Positions 50,882-59,427 of a stretch of DNA of 64,000 nucleotides are shown here, one piece after another. The translations under genes were made by a program, and so were the position numbers. The DNA comes from Bacillota bacterium (GTDB lineage: Bacteria; Bacillota; Clostridia; Acetivibrionales; DTU013): the NCBI GenBank assembly GCA_023435305.1, contig JAEYRV010000055.1, forward strand, positions 113,539-177,538, read 5' to 3'. Position 1 is the stretch's first letter, and each line of letters opens with the position of its first letter. The notes under the pieces are model-generated. The model saw only the letters and a program-made list of their open reading frames with translations. It was not told the origin of the DNA and ran no database searches.

Positions 50882-50962
50882 TTACGATTTACTTGTGCCG
50901 CTCGATCCCGCTAAGCCGCTCCATCCCGCTAAGCCGCCTGATCCGCCTGATCCGCCCGATCA
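50882..50962 (-). other. Gly/Ser-rich frame continuing past the stop of the FnIII-SLH gene
   Basis: After the TGA at 50960-50962 the same minus-strand frame goes on for 25 codons to TAA at 50882-50884. It reads SGGSGGSGGLAG, then WSGLAGSSG and TSKS, a low-complexity linker-like tail made of small DNA repeats (GGATCAGGC, GGCTTAGCGGGA). The terminator follows at once. This suggests either that the gene once ended at 50882 and gained a nonsense mutation, or that the TGA is read through. Confidence 0.5.
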
Positions 50963-53900
50963 CTGTTCATCCATCGGCTCGCTCTTTGTCAGCGCCCTGT
51001 ACACAAACACCGCTGCCTGGGCCCTTGTCGCGGCATATTTGGGTCCGACGGCATTGCCCTGCAGTCCCTCGATAATGCCCTCGCCCACCAGTGTTGCCAT
51101 GCTTGATACCGCATATGGCGATATTTGATCCTTGTCTATGAATTTTTCCAGCACCGAGTTGTCGTGTACAGTATATTTCCTTCCCGCAGCCTCCAATGCC
51201 TTGAAAATCATCAATGATATATCCTCTCTTGTAATAGGAGAATCAGGATAGAACCTGTTACTGGCATCCCCTGATATGACGCCAAGGTTTTCGGCGATCA
51301 TGACCTCCTTGTAATACCATTTGTTCGATTTCACATCTGCCAGACTGCCTACTGGTGCTGTCTCAAGCTTGAATGCTCTCACGACAACGGCGGTGAACTC
51401 CGCTCTGGTTATGACATTGCCGGGTTTGAACAAGGTATCCGTGCTTCCCTTCAGAATGCCCATTCCTGCCATATTTTCTATCGCTTCTACAGCCCATGGT
51501 ACGCCCGTAGTATCTGTAAAACGCACTCTGGTATTTGTCGTTACGCTGGCCTCCGCGCTGGACTCGGAATTGCCGACCGAGTTGACAGCCTGCACCTTGT
51601 AATAGTAACTGGTTCCTGCCTTCACAGTATTATCCAGATAGGTAACCTTGTTTTTATCCACCTCAGCAATTGATGTATATGTTCCGCCTGACCTATCACT
51701 GCGTAATATCCTGAATCTCTCCTCGTTATCGGAGTTATCCTTCCACGATAATTTCACCTGGGTATTTGACATTGAAACGGCTGTAAGATTAGTCGGCTTC
51801 TGAGGCAATGCTACCGAGACCAGAATATCTTCACTGACAGAATCGGCGCCCAGATTGCTGCTGTACGCCCTTACTCTGAAGTAATAGCTGGTATAGGGGT
51901 TCAGCCCGGTAATAGAATATGATTTCTGATCTTTTGAAACCCAGTACAAGACACTCCACACACCATCTGCGCCGATTTTGCGTTCTACCTTGAAACCGTC
52001 CTCATTATCGGAGGTGTCGGTCCACTCAAGCAATATCTGCGTGCCTGAGATGTATTTATAGCTGAGGCCGACAGGAGGACTTACCAGACCGACTCCCGTT
52101 GACACGGAATTTGTATAGGATGAATAGAGTCCGCCTGATGATACATATGCCCTTACCATGTATATATACCTGGCGCCCTTTTCCACATTTGCATCCTTGA
52201 AGGTCGTGACGTTTTGTCCCACAACTGCGTATAGAGAATATGCGTTTTTGCCGTATGTATATCTCCATATCTCAAAGCCGGTCTCATCGGCTGAGTTATC
52301 CTTCCAGCTGAGATTGACGCTCTGATCGGATTCTACCGAGATAGTAAGATCCGTGGGTGACTCCAGATAGTAATTACGCACTGTCAGCTCCGCCGAATAC
52401 AATGATTCATTGGTCACTGTCCTTGCCTTGATCCTGTATGTATAGGTCGCTCCCGGTACAAGACCGGTCGTATCGCTCCAGCTGTTGGAGTCAGGTCCTA
52501 CGGTGGACAGCGCGCTGAAGCTCCCATTTGCCATTTTTCTTTCAACAATGATATCCGCTCTGTTACTATTGCCCGTCCAGTTCAGTCGTATCGAATTGTT
52601 TGAATATGCCTCCCCGGATAAATAGATATCGCCCAGTAAGGTATAGGCTCCGATGCCTATTTCATTATTGGGATAGGGCATACCGGCCGAGCCTGTACCA
52701 AGTGATTTTCTGACTCTGTAAAAATACCTTGTATTTGATGTCAGGCCTGTATCGCTGTATTTTACGACCCCGCCTGCCGTCGTGGCTATGGGCTCCCATT
52801 TGCCCTCGGCTCCTGTCTTTCTCTCGATGATGGTGTTATAGTTCTCGGTTCCGGAGAAGCTCCAGGCCAGATCCAGCTTCGTGGAGGACACGGGAGTGAC
52901 TCTGAGTATGGTCGGCGCCGCCGGATCCCAGGCATTTACGGTAACCTCACCGGTGTATGAGGAATTGCCCATGACATTATATGAACGGACCCGATAGATA
53001 TAAGACCCTCCGGCAACGACACCGGTATCAGTATATGTAACTATATTCGTGCCGACAGATGCGATTTCGGAAAATACCATCGAGTTTTCATCAAACCTCT
53101 CGATTTTAAAGCCGGTCTCATTATTTGAATTATCTGTCCATGTAAGGGAAATGCCATCGGCTGAAGCAACATTTGCACGAAGCAGTGAAGGAGCCGACGG
53201 AATGGCAGCAGTTATACCGGTATAGGCAGATGATGAGTAGCCTCCCGAAGCATTGGCCGCATTTACCTTGTAATGGTAGGTGGTTCCCGTAACGAGATTG
53301 AACAGGTCGGTATATGAAGTTTCTGTATTCCCCAAAGTAGCCAGCAGCGTGTACGTGCCGCTGTCCTTATCTCCGCCGGCTTTGCGCCATACCTGCAAAT
53401 CGCCTTCATTGCCGGAGGCATTTGTCCATGACAGATCTATACGTCCGTTCGTTACAATATTTGCGGTCAGGCTGGAGGGTGCAGCCAGGTTGCTGACGTA
53501 CTCCGTAATATTACTCACACCTTTATAGCCGCTTCCATCTTTTGCAATAAGCCTGTATCTGTATTTGCCTCCTACAGTGACAGTGCTTGTCGCTTGATTG
53601 CCGGATAGTGTTGATAATATGGTCGTCCAGTTATCCCATGATGATGTAGCTGTGTTCCATCTGGAACTTTGCAGTTCAAACCTGCTGATATATCTGTTAT
53701 CGTCCCATGAAACTCTTACAGTGCTTTGATTCATGTAAGCAGCTGATATGATAGGTGCTGAAACAGGCACTATCGTGATTTCATCAGAAGCCGCGGTAAA
53801 TTCCTGAGATAGAGAAGATGATGAGGACCGTACCTTTATTCTTGCAGGGCCTGGGCCAGAAATACTTAGCTGCAATGAATCTGGAATAAGGCTACCGATC

Positions 53901-54517
53901 TCATATACAAGTCCGTCATCATTAACAAGAATTCTGCTGTAATGAGAAGCGTTGGAACAATTCCAGGTCAGGTCTGCGACCCATGAATTAATATCAAATA
54001 CAGCCTTCAGTCCGTAGGGGCGTATCATTTCGGTGGTCCTGGCATATGCATTATCTGATCCATCCGCAATCAACTGTGTTGCATCTGTATCAGAATAAGA
54101 GCAGATCCAGTATGTATATTCTGTATTGGGGAGCAAATCACTATCAGTGTAGGATAACGGATCCAAAACATTGTTGACATTAATGGCTGCGATCTCTTCT
54201 GATGCATTGCTGCCGATAGCCCTCTGTAGTTTGTATACACTCGCATTGGGAACGGAAGACCACTCGAGCTTGACCTTTGTATCAGTATCAGGGCTCAGCG
54301 GATAGGCGATAAAGTCCATATCAAAAGCGCCATGGGCTACTCGGGAATATATCGTAAAAAGTATCATTATTACGAACAAAAAAATGAATATCTTGATAAA
54401 ATTGTTTTTCTGCATTTTATTGGTATCAGTACTCTGCCTGGCCGACTTTAGTTTGTCCGGATCCTTGATGTACAGGTACTTCAACTCTGAACTGTCTCGT
54501 CTGCTTCCACGACTCAT
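50960..54517 (-). CDS. Fibronectin type III and SLH surface protein
   Basis: The protein has 1185 residues. A basic cytoplasmic start is followed by one membrane helix (FIKIFIFLFVIMILFTIY). About ten fibronectin type III-like repeats come next, with SLTWTDNSNNETGF-type motifs and a Tyr-rich final strand (TSYYYKVQAVNSVGNSE). Three SLH repeats end the protein (PWAVEAIENMAGMGILKGST, WYYKEVMIAENLGVISGDAS, PYAVSSMATLVGEGIIEGLQ). It is a wall-bound surface protein, perhaps an adhesin or scaffold. The ATG at 54517 is chosen because GGAGGG lies before it; an earlier ATG has no ribosome site. Confidence 0.9.
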   Translation of the reverse strand: MSRGSRRDSSELKYLYIKDPDKLKSARQSTDTNKMQKNNFIKIFIFLFVIMILFTIYSRVAHGAFDMDFIAYPLSPDTDTKVKLEWSSVPNASVYKLQRAIGSNASEEIAAINVNNVLDPLSYTDSDLLPNTEYTYWICSYSDTDATQLIADGSDNAYARTTEMIRPYGLKAVFDINSWVADLTWNCSNASHYSRILVNDDGLVYEIGSLIPDSLQLSISGPGPARIKVRSSSSSLSQEFTAASDEITIVPVSAPIISAAYMNQSTVRVSWDDNRYISRFELQSSRWNTATSSWDNWTTILSTLSGNQATSTVTVGGKYRYRLIAKDGSGYKGVSNITEYVSNLAAPSSLTANIVTNGRIDLSWTNASGNEGDLQVWRKAGGDKDSGTYTLLATLGNTETSYTDLFNLVTGTTYHYKVNAANASGGYSSSAYTGITAAIPSAPSLLRANVASADGISLTWTDNSNNETGFKIERFDENSMVFSEIASVGTNIVTYTDTGVVAGGSYIYRVRSYNVMGNSSYTGEVTVNAWDPAAPTILRVTPVSSTKLDLAWSFSGTENYNTIIERKTGAEGKWEPIATTAGGVVKYSDTGLTSNTRYFYRVRKSLGTGSAGMPYPNNEIGIGAYTLLGDIYLSGEAYSNNSIRLNWTGNSNRADIIVERKMANGSFSALSTVGPDSNSWSDTTGLVPGATYTYRIKARTVTNESLYSAELTVRNYYLESPTDLTISVESDQSVNLSWKDNSADETGFEIWRYTYGKNAYSLYAVVGQNVTTFKDANVEKGARYIYMVRAYVSSGGLYSSYTNSVSTGVGLVSPPVGLSYKYISGTQILLEWTDTSDNEDGFKVERKIGADGVWSVLYWVSKDQKSYSITGLNPYTSYYFRVRAYSSNLGADSVSEDILVSVALPQKPTNLTAVSMSNTQVKLSWKDNSDNEERFRILRSDRSGGTYTSIAEVDKNKVTYLDNTVKAGTSYYYKVQAVNSVGNSESSAEASVTTNTRVRFTDTTGVPWAVEAIENMAGMGILKGSTDTLFKPGNVITRAEFTAVVVRAFKLETAPVGSLADVKSNKWYYKEVMIAENLGVISGDASNRFYPDSPITREDISLMIFKALEAAGRKYTVHDNSVLEKFIDKDQISPYAVSSMATLVGEGIIEGLQGNAVGPKYAATRAQAAVFVYRALTKSEPMDEQ

Positions 54518-54694
54518 GATAACCCTCCAAAAGCATATTTCACAATGTTTATCGGCATATTGCCCCACTATGTTTAGAACACTTCGATCCAATGAAAATT
54601 TTTCGATTACAGGAAAAATTAAAGTGCCTGTTCAGCTCCGATAATTATCAATACTCAGCACCGCAAGCTACCGCTATATGCCATTTTTATAGGC

Positions 54695-54723
54695 TTGACA
54701 TCCGAGCCAAATAATTGTACAAT
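54695..54723 (+). promoter_or_regulatory. Promoter of tRNA-Arg
   Basis: A perfect TTGACA (54695-54700), 17 bases and TACAAT (54718-54723), with transcription expected shortly before the tRNA at 54742. Confidence 0.8.
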
Positions 54724-54741
54724 AATATTCCGTTGATACAT

Positions 54742-54818
54742 GCGCCCGTAGCTCAGCAGGATAGAGCGTCGGTTTCCTAAACCGCAGGCCGGACGTTCGA
54801 ATCGTCTCGGGCGCACCA
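54742..54818 (+). tRNA. tRNA-Arg (anticodon CCU)
   Basis: A complete cloverleaf. The acceptor stem is GCGCCCG/CGGGCGC, the D arm AGCTC...GAGC and the anticodon loop TTCCTAA (anticodon CCT at 54776-54778). The T arm has GTTCGAATC and CCA is encoded at the end. The first anticodon-stem pair (T with C) is a mismatch. It decodes AGG. Confidence 0.95.
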
Positions 54819-54830
54819 GAGTAATCAGTG

Positions 54831-54867
54831 AAAATGACTTTCGGCAGCTTGCCGGAAGTCATTTTTT
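54831..54867 (+). terminator. Terminator of tRNA-Arg
   Basis: AAAATGACTT-TCGGCA pairs with TGCCG-GAAGTCATTTT (54831-54864) around a short AGCT-type loop, followed by six T. Confidence 0.85.
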
Positions 54868-54963
54868 CATGTTCCTACATCAAACTGACACCAACCGAAT
54901 TACTTATCAGTCCTATGGATCATATTCTCTTAGCAAATCATTAAGAATTTCTTTTGTCACATA

Positions 54964-54993
54964 TTGACAGACAAGCCATGGTGAGAATATAAT
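54964..54993 (+). promoter_or_regulatory. Promoter of the FAD oxidoreductase gene
   Basis: A perfect TTGACA (54964-54969), an 18-base spacer and a perfect TATAAT (54988-54993). Transcription would start near 55000, inside the first operator. Confidence 0.75.
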
Positions 54994-54998
54994 GTTAT

Positions 54999-55027
54999 TG
55001 AACAATTGTTCATTGAGCACATGTTCA
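54999..55027 (+). promoter_or_regulatory. Two palindromic operators, likely TetR sites
   Basis: TGAACAATTGTTCA (54999-55012) is a perfect 14-base palindrome and TGAGCACATGTTCA (55014-55027) is an imperfect copy, 15 bases away centre to centre. They overlap the predicted start of transcription, so a bound repressor would block it. The TetR gene at 56668 is the obvious candidate to bind. Confidence 0.65.
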
Positions 55028-55084
55028 TTATAATAGGACATATTACAGCAACACCGCTGTACACAAAAATAATGAAAGGAAAGT

Positions 55085-55126
55085 ATGGCTGAGAATCTGC
55101 CATACGGGCATGGAAATGAAAAATAA
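55085..55126 (+). CDS. Possible leader peptide overlapping the oxidoreductase start
   Basis: ATG at 55085 with GAAAGGAAAG ahead gives MAENLPYGHGNEK and a stop at 55126, out of frame with and overlapping the oxidoreductase start. The real gene has no good ribosome site, so translation of this short frame could couple to it. The frame is short enough to be chance. Confidence 0.25.
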   Translation: MAENLPYGHGNEK

Positions 55127-56567
55127 GGTCATTATCATCGGAGCAGGACTCACGGGGTTGAGTGCCGGTATCCATTTACAGAAGAAGGGCATAAAAACAG
55201 AGATCTTCGAAATATCGGGTACGGCCGGCGGCGTGTGTATCGCCTGGGAACGTCAGGGTCACAGATTTGACAGCTGCATCCACTGGATGGTTGGAACGCA
55301 GCCGGGAGACTCCTTCAATGACTTGTACCGCGAAGTTGATGCACTGACCGCGGATACGCCGATCTTCAATGAGGAGTCATTAATATACGATATAGCTGGC
55401 AAAATGATTGAAATCCCATTGCGCTATCCCGCCTTCAAGGAATATCTGCTTAAGGTTTCTCCCCAGGACAGCAAACAAATCGATGAATTTTGCGGAGAAC
55501 TCGAAAAGCTAATGGCATCGAAAATGCCCGCAGGCTCCCCTGGAAGCTTCTTCGGACTGCTTCGCATGCTGAAGGAGAACATGCCATTCATAAATATGGT
55601 AAGAAAATTTTCCGCGATAACTGTCGGAGAATATGTGGAACGCTTTAGTAATCCGGATCTGAAATCCATAATCTTTATGCTGATGTCCCCAAACTATTCC
55701 ACAGCAGCATTGTTCATGATGCTTGGGACTCGATTGGCCGGAAATGCAGGGTACCCTCTTGGCGGAGCATATGAAGTCGTGGAACGGATGGTGAAGAAGT
55801 ATGAGGCACTTGGAGGTGCGATCCATTACAATTCCAGGGTGGATGAAATCATAGTCGAGAATGGCAGGGCTGCCGGCGTTCGCTCCAAAGGATGCACACA
55901 TGCGTCCGATGCGGTGATTGCCGCATGCGATATGTATGATACCTTGAATAAGATGTTAGGCAGCAAATATCCTCACAGTCAACTGAACAAAATGTTGGAA
56001 TCCTCCGAGCTGTTCACCCCGATTTGTTATGTCTCGTATGGATTGGATCGCCGCCTCGGCATTCCTCCATCCGTCCTCGTACATTCTCCTGAGGGTGTCA
56101 GCGCCGCACCGGATTACAAAGAGCAAAACATCTTCGTCCGTTCACTTGAATTTGATCCCTCTTCTGCGCCGGAAGGCTGCAGCAGTATTATGGTTCTGAT
56201 AAATTCCAGGCTGGATTCCTGGCAGACATTGCGAAACGAAAACATGGAACAGTACAAGGCCATGAAACATAAGCTTGCAGATGAAGTGACCAATATACTG
56301 GACATGAAATATCCCGGCTTCCGTGAATCCATCCGGGTGCTGGACATCTCCACTCCAGCGACCTACCTGCGCTATACGAATGTATATAAGGGGTCATATG
56401 AAGGTTTCGAACCGACTCCGGCTGCATTGAGGACCAATATCAGGAAGTCGGTCGACGGAGTTAAGGGACTTTACCTGGCCGGTCAGTGGACAACTCCGGG
56501 AGGAGGCCTGTGTACCGCCGTTCAAAGCGGAAAATCAGCTGCGGAAGCCATCACAAAGAGGCGATAG
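55110..56567 (+). CDS. FAD-dependent oxidoreductase, phytoene desaturase-like
   Basis: The 485-residue protein begins with the dinucleotide-binding motif (VIIIGAGLTGLSAGIHLQKKG), followed by EISGTAGGVCIAWERQG, and ends with the second FAD segment (GLYLAGQWTTPGGGLCTAV). This is the amine oxidase/CrtI superfamily plan. The substrate is not known. Its start is ATG at 55110 (or 55116). It is followed by a TetR regulator 100 bases downstream, with operators at its promoter, so the pair is probably a self-controlled unit induced by a small molecule. Confidence 0.85.
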   Translation: MEMKNKVIIIGAGLTGLSAGIHLQKKGIKTEIFEISGTAGGVCIAWERQGHRFDSCIHWMVGTQPGDSFNDLYREVDALTADTPIFNEESLIYDIAGKMIEIPLRYPAFKEYLLKVSPQDSKQIDEFCGELEKLMASKMPAGSPGSFFGLLRMLKENMPFINMVRKFSAITVGEYVERFSNPDLKSIIFMLMSPNYSTAALFMMLGTRLAGNAGYPLGGAYEVVERMVKKYEALGGAIHYNSRVDEIIVENGRAAGVRSKGCTHASDAVIAACDMYDTLNKMLGSKYPHSQLNKMLESSELFTPICYVSYGLDRRLGIPPSVLVHSPEGVSAAPDYKEQNIFVRSLEFDPSSAPEGCSSIMVLINSRLDSWQTLRNENMEQYKAMKHKLADEVTNILDMKYPGFRESIRVLDISTPATYLRYTNVYKGSYEGFEPTPAALRTNIRKSVDGVKGLYLAGQWTTPGGGLCTAVQSGKSAAEAITKRR

Positions 56568-56667
56568 TCATCCTGCTCCTCCTGTAGCTTCCTGGCCTCC
56601 GGCCGGGTTGCACAGGCGGGGTGACAAACCGCAATAAGTATGATATAAAGGAATTCAGGAGGCTTAT

Positions 56668-57249
56668 ATGAACAAACGGAAGCAGCAATCTGAAGAACGC
56701 AGGCGTCAGATTCTCAACTGCAGTCTTGATATGATCATCAGCGGCGGATACGAGGCAATGAAGATCCGCGATATCGCCAGGAAGCTGAATATCAGCACAG
56801 GACTGTTTTTCAACTACTTCGAATCCAAGGAAAGTGTGTATGAGGAACTGATCAAAATAGGTATGAGCGGCCCGGAAGAAGTGTTTAAGATCTCCATAGG
56901 AGAGGGTACTCCTCTTGAGGTGCTGAAAACTATAACGGACACCATCCTGCGTTCACTGAAAACCGAAACCTTCACGGCAAAAATGTTCCTGCTGATGATG
57001 CAGTCAATCAACTCAGGTTCCCTTCCGGATAGCGTTAAAAAGCTTCTTGTCCAGTTTGATGCATTCAGCCCGCTGATCCCGCTTATTGAAAGGGGACAGT
57101 CACTCGGAGAGATCAGGCCCGGCAATCCCCTTGCACTCATAATGGTTTTCTGGGGCGCGATCCAGGGTGTAGCCGAGTACCTGGCGATCCAGCCTGACCT
57201 TCCGCTGCCGGAAAGCGATTGGATCATCGATATCCTCCGGGCAAGATGA
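56668..57249 (+). CDS. TetR family regulator
   Basis: The 193-residue protein has an N-terminal TetR HTH (RDIARKLNISTGLFFNYFES, about residues 30-50) and an all-helical ligand domain. CAGGAGG precedes the ATG. It lies 100 bases after the oxidoreductase, and is the likely repressor of it, binding the palindromes at 54999-55027; the link is inferred from position. Confidence 0.88.
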   Translation: MNKRKQQSEERRRQILNCSLDMIISGGYEAMKIRDIARKLNISTGLFFNYFESKESVYEELIKIGMSGPEEVFKISIGEGTPLEVLKTITDTILRSLKTETFTAKMFLLMMQSINSGSLPDSVKKLLVQFDAFSPLIPLIERGQSLGEIRPGNPLALIMVFWGAIQGVAEYLAIQPDLPLPESDWIIDILRAR

Positions 57250-57288
57250 ATCAGCTGCAATAAATACAGAAAGGGATGAGATCGCGTA

Positions 57289-57492
57289 TTGAACCAGGAG
57301 AAAATAGACAGGATCAATTGGTTGGCCAAAAAGTCAAAAACAGACGGTCTTACACAGCAGGAGAAGGAAGAACAGCAGCAATTGCGCCAAGAGTATATTC
57401 AGGCTTTTCGAGGCAATCTGCAGTCTACTTTGGACTCTGTCGTGGTCGTTGATAGAAACGGCAATCATCGTCCTCTAAAGCGAAAAATGTGA
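57289..57492 (+). CDS. DUF896 family protein (YnzC-like)
   Basis: The 67-residue helical protein, with INWLAKKSKTDGLTQQEKEE and then LRQEYIQAFRGNLQSTL, matches the DUF896/YnzC family of Firmicutes, whose function is unclear. The start is TTG (a later ATG is not in frame), with GGGATGAG upstream. It lies 39 bases after the TetR gene and faces recQ. Confidence 0.88.
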   Translation: MNQEKIDRINWLAKKSKTDGLTQQEKEEQQQLRQEYIQAFRGNLQSTLDSVVVVDRNGNHRPLKRKM

Positions 57493-57512
57493 TATATCAT
57501 GTGGAGACAATA

Positions 57513-59396
57513 CTAATCACCTGAATTGTTAATTACATCAAGAAACACTTTTCCATAGGCCTCCAGCTTTACTCTGCCTACACCTGACACCTGCAAAAAC
57601 TCATCCTCGTTGGTGGGTATTCTGCTGCACATGTCATACAATGCCGCATCCGAGAAAATAACAAACGCAGGAACATTCTTTTCCCGAGCCAGTTTCAGCC
57701 GGAGTTCCTTCAGCCTTGTCATCAGCTCCGGATCCACTGCTGTTTTTTGTTTCTCCGTCTCTTTCACGGCCATATTCAGCTTATTTGCCGGATGCTTTCC
57801 AGCCTTTTTCCGGCTTTCTGCCGATGCGGCAGCCTTTCTTTCAATCTGAGGCTCCTTTACTGTTTTCATGGTCAATTCCGCACGATCAGCCAATACTTCC
57901 TTTGACCTGGGTGCAATTCTTACGACCGGAAATTCAGTATTTGTTAATAGCAGGTATTCATTGAGAACCAGATAATTGATGATTTCACGAACCCGCTTTT
58001 CATTGACCCCTGACATGATACCATAGGTTTTTATCCTGTCCAGACCAAATTTTAGAACCTTTTCTGATTTACTGCCTCTAAGGGTATCAATCACCATTTT
58101 TATACCAAAACGTCCATTCATTCTGGCAACACAGGACAGGATCATCTTCGAGTATTCAGTGATATCCGTTTCCTCGAAATTGGCATTGCAGTTGCTGCAA
58201 TTACCGCAATAATTAGCCGTCCTCTCGCCAAAATACTTTAGAATGTATTCCCGCAGGCAATCTGATGTATGACAATAGAAGGTCATCTGCTTCAGGTGCT
58301 CCCGGTCTTTCTCCTTCACTCTTTCCAGTATTTCCGGATCCAGATCGTCCTTCTCAGCCGCACTTTCGATTAGCAATTGGTTTGTTATAACATCCTGTCC
58401 GCCATAAAGCAGGATGCACTCGGCGGGACTTCCATCACGGCCTGCTCTCCCTGCCTCCTGGTAATAGCTCTCCAGATTCTTTGGCATGTTGTAATGAATG
58501 ACAAAGGAAACATTGCTCTTGTCAATCCCCATCCCAAATGCATTGGTCGCGACCATTATTGTCTTATTGTCATAGAGGAAATCATCCTGGTTTACCGTCC
58601 GTTCGCTTTCTGTCAGGCCGGCATGATAGCGGGCTGCATTAAAGCCATCGCTAATAAGTCTGTGGCAAACCTCTTCTACTGTTTTTCGAGTAGAACAATA
58701 GATGATTCCGCTCTTATTGGGATTGCCCTTCAGATAGCTGATAACCGTCCGGTATTTATCAACCGGTTTTTGTACCTCGAAATACAGGTTTTCACGATTG
58801 AAGCCTGTAATCATAGCAAGAGGTTCTCTCAGGCCTAAAAGCTGTATGATATCTTCCTTTACCCCGCTGGTTGCCGTTGCAGTAAACGCAGATATAACCG
58901 GCCGTTTGGGAAGCTTCTCAACAAAGGCACGTATTTTCAGATAGCTTGGTCTGAAATTCTGACCCCATTGTGATACGCAATGGGCTTCATCGACAGTAAC
59001 CATCGAGATATCCGCTTCGCGTGAAAACTCCAGAAATTCGGGGATGTCAAGCCTCTCCGGGGCTACATATATTATTTTGTACCTGCCGTTTCTGGCATTT
59101 TCGATGGCCTTCACCGTTTGAACATATGACAGGGTCGAATTTATATAGGCCGCAGGAATTCCATTGGCAACAAGGGCTTGCACCTGGTCCTTCATAAGTG
59201 AGATCAGAGGAGACACCACAAGCGTAATTCCGGAAAACATCAGCGCAGGGACCTGGAAGCAAAGCGATTTACCGGCTCCTGTCGGCATGATGCCCAATAC
59301 ATCCCTGCCGTTCAGAATACTGTTGATTAAAGCCTCCTGCCCCTCCCGAAACGAGTCATATCCAAAATACTGCTTAAGAATCCGGCTTTTAAGCAC
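57513..59396 (-). CDS. recQ: ATP-dependent DNA helicase RecQ
   Basis: The 627-residue protein has the full RecQ set: the helicase motifs (MPTGAGKSLCFQVPAL, VDEAHCVSQWGQNFRPSY), QEAGRAGRDG, the zinc-binding Cys (CGNCSNCN) followed by the RQC winged helix, and a C-terminal HRDC domain (SDAALYDMCSRIPTNEDEFL). A charged Lys/Glu-rich linker before the HRDC is longer than usual. The start is GTG with AGGAGG 8 bases ahead. The HerA-like gene lies 31 bases upstream on the same strand. Confidence 0.95.
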   Translation of the reverse strand: MLKSRILKQYFGYDSFREGQEALINSILNGRDVLGIMPTGAGKSLCFQVPALMFSGITLVVSPLISLMKDQVQALVANGIPAAYINSTLSYVQTVKAIENARNGRYKIIYVAPERLDIPEFLEFSREADISMVTVDEAHCVSQWGQNFRPSYLKIRAFVEKLPKRPVISAFTATATSGVKEDIIQLLGLREPLAMITGFNRENLYFEVQKPVDKYRTVISYLKGNPNKSGIIYCSTRKTVEEVCHRLISDGFNAARYHAGLTESERTVNQDDFLYDNKTIMVATNAFGMGIDKSNVSFVIHYNMPKNLESYYQEAGRAGRDGSPAECILLYGGQDVITNQLLIESAAEKDDLDPEILERVKEKDREHLKQMTFYCHTSDCLREYILKYFGERTANYCGNCSNCNANFEETDITEYSKMILSCVARMNGRFGIKMVIDTLRGSKSEKVLKFGLDRIKTYGIMSGVNEKRVREIINYLVLNEYLLLTNTEFPVVRIAPRSKEVLADRAELTMKTVKEPQIERKAAASAESRKKAGKHPANKLNMAVKETEKQKTAVDPELMTRLKELRLKLAREKNVPAFVIFSDAALYDMCSRIPTNEDEFLQVSGVGRVKLEAYGKVFLDVINNSGD

Positions 59397-59427
59397 GGTG
59401 TCGTCCTCCTGCCGTCACATTTCCTCC

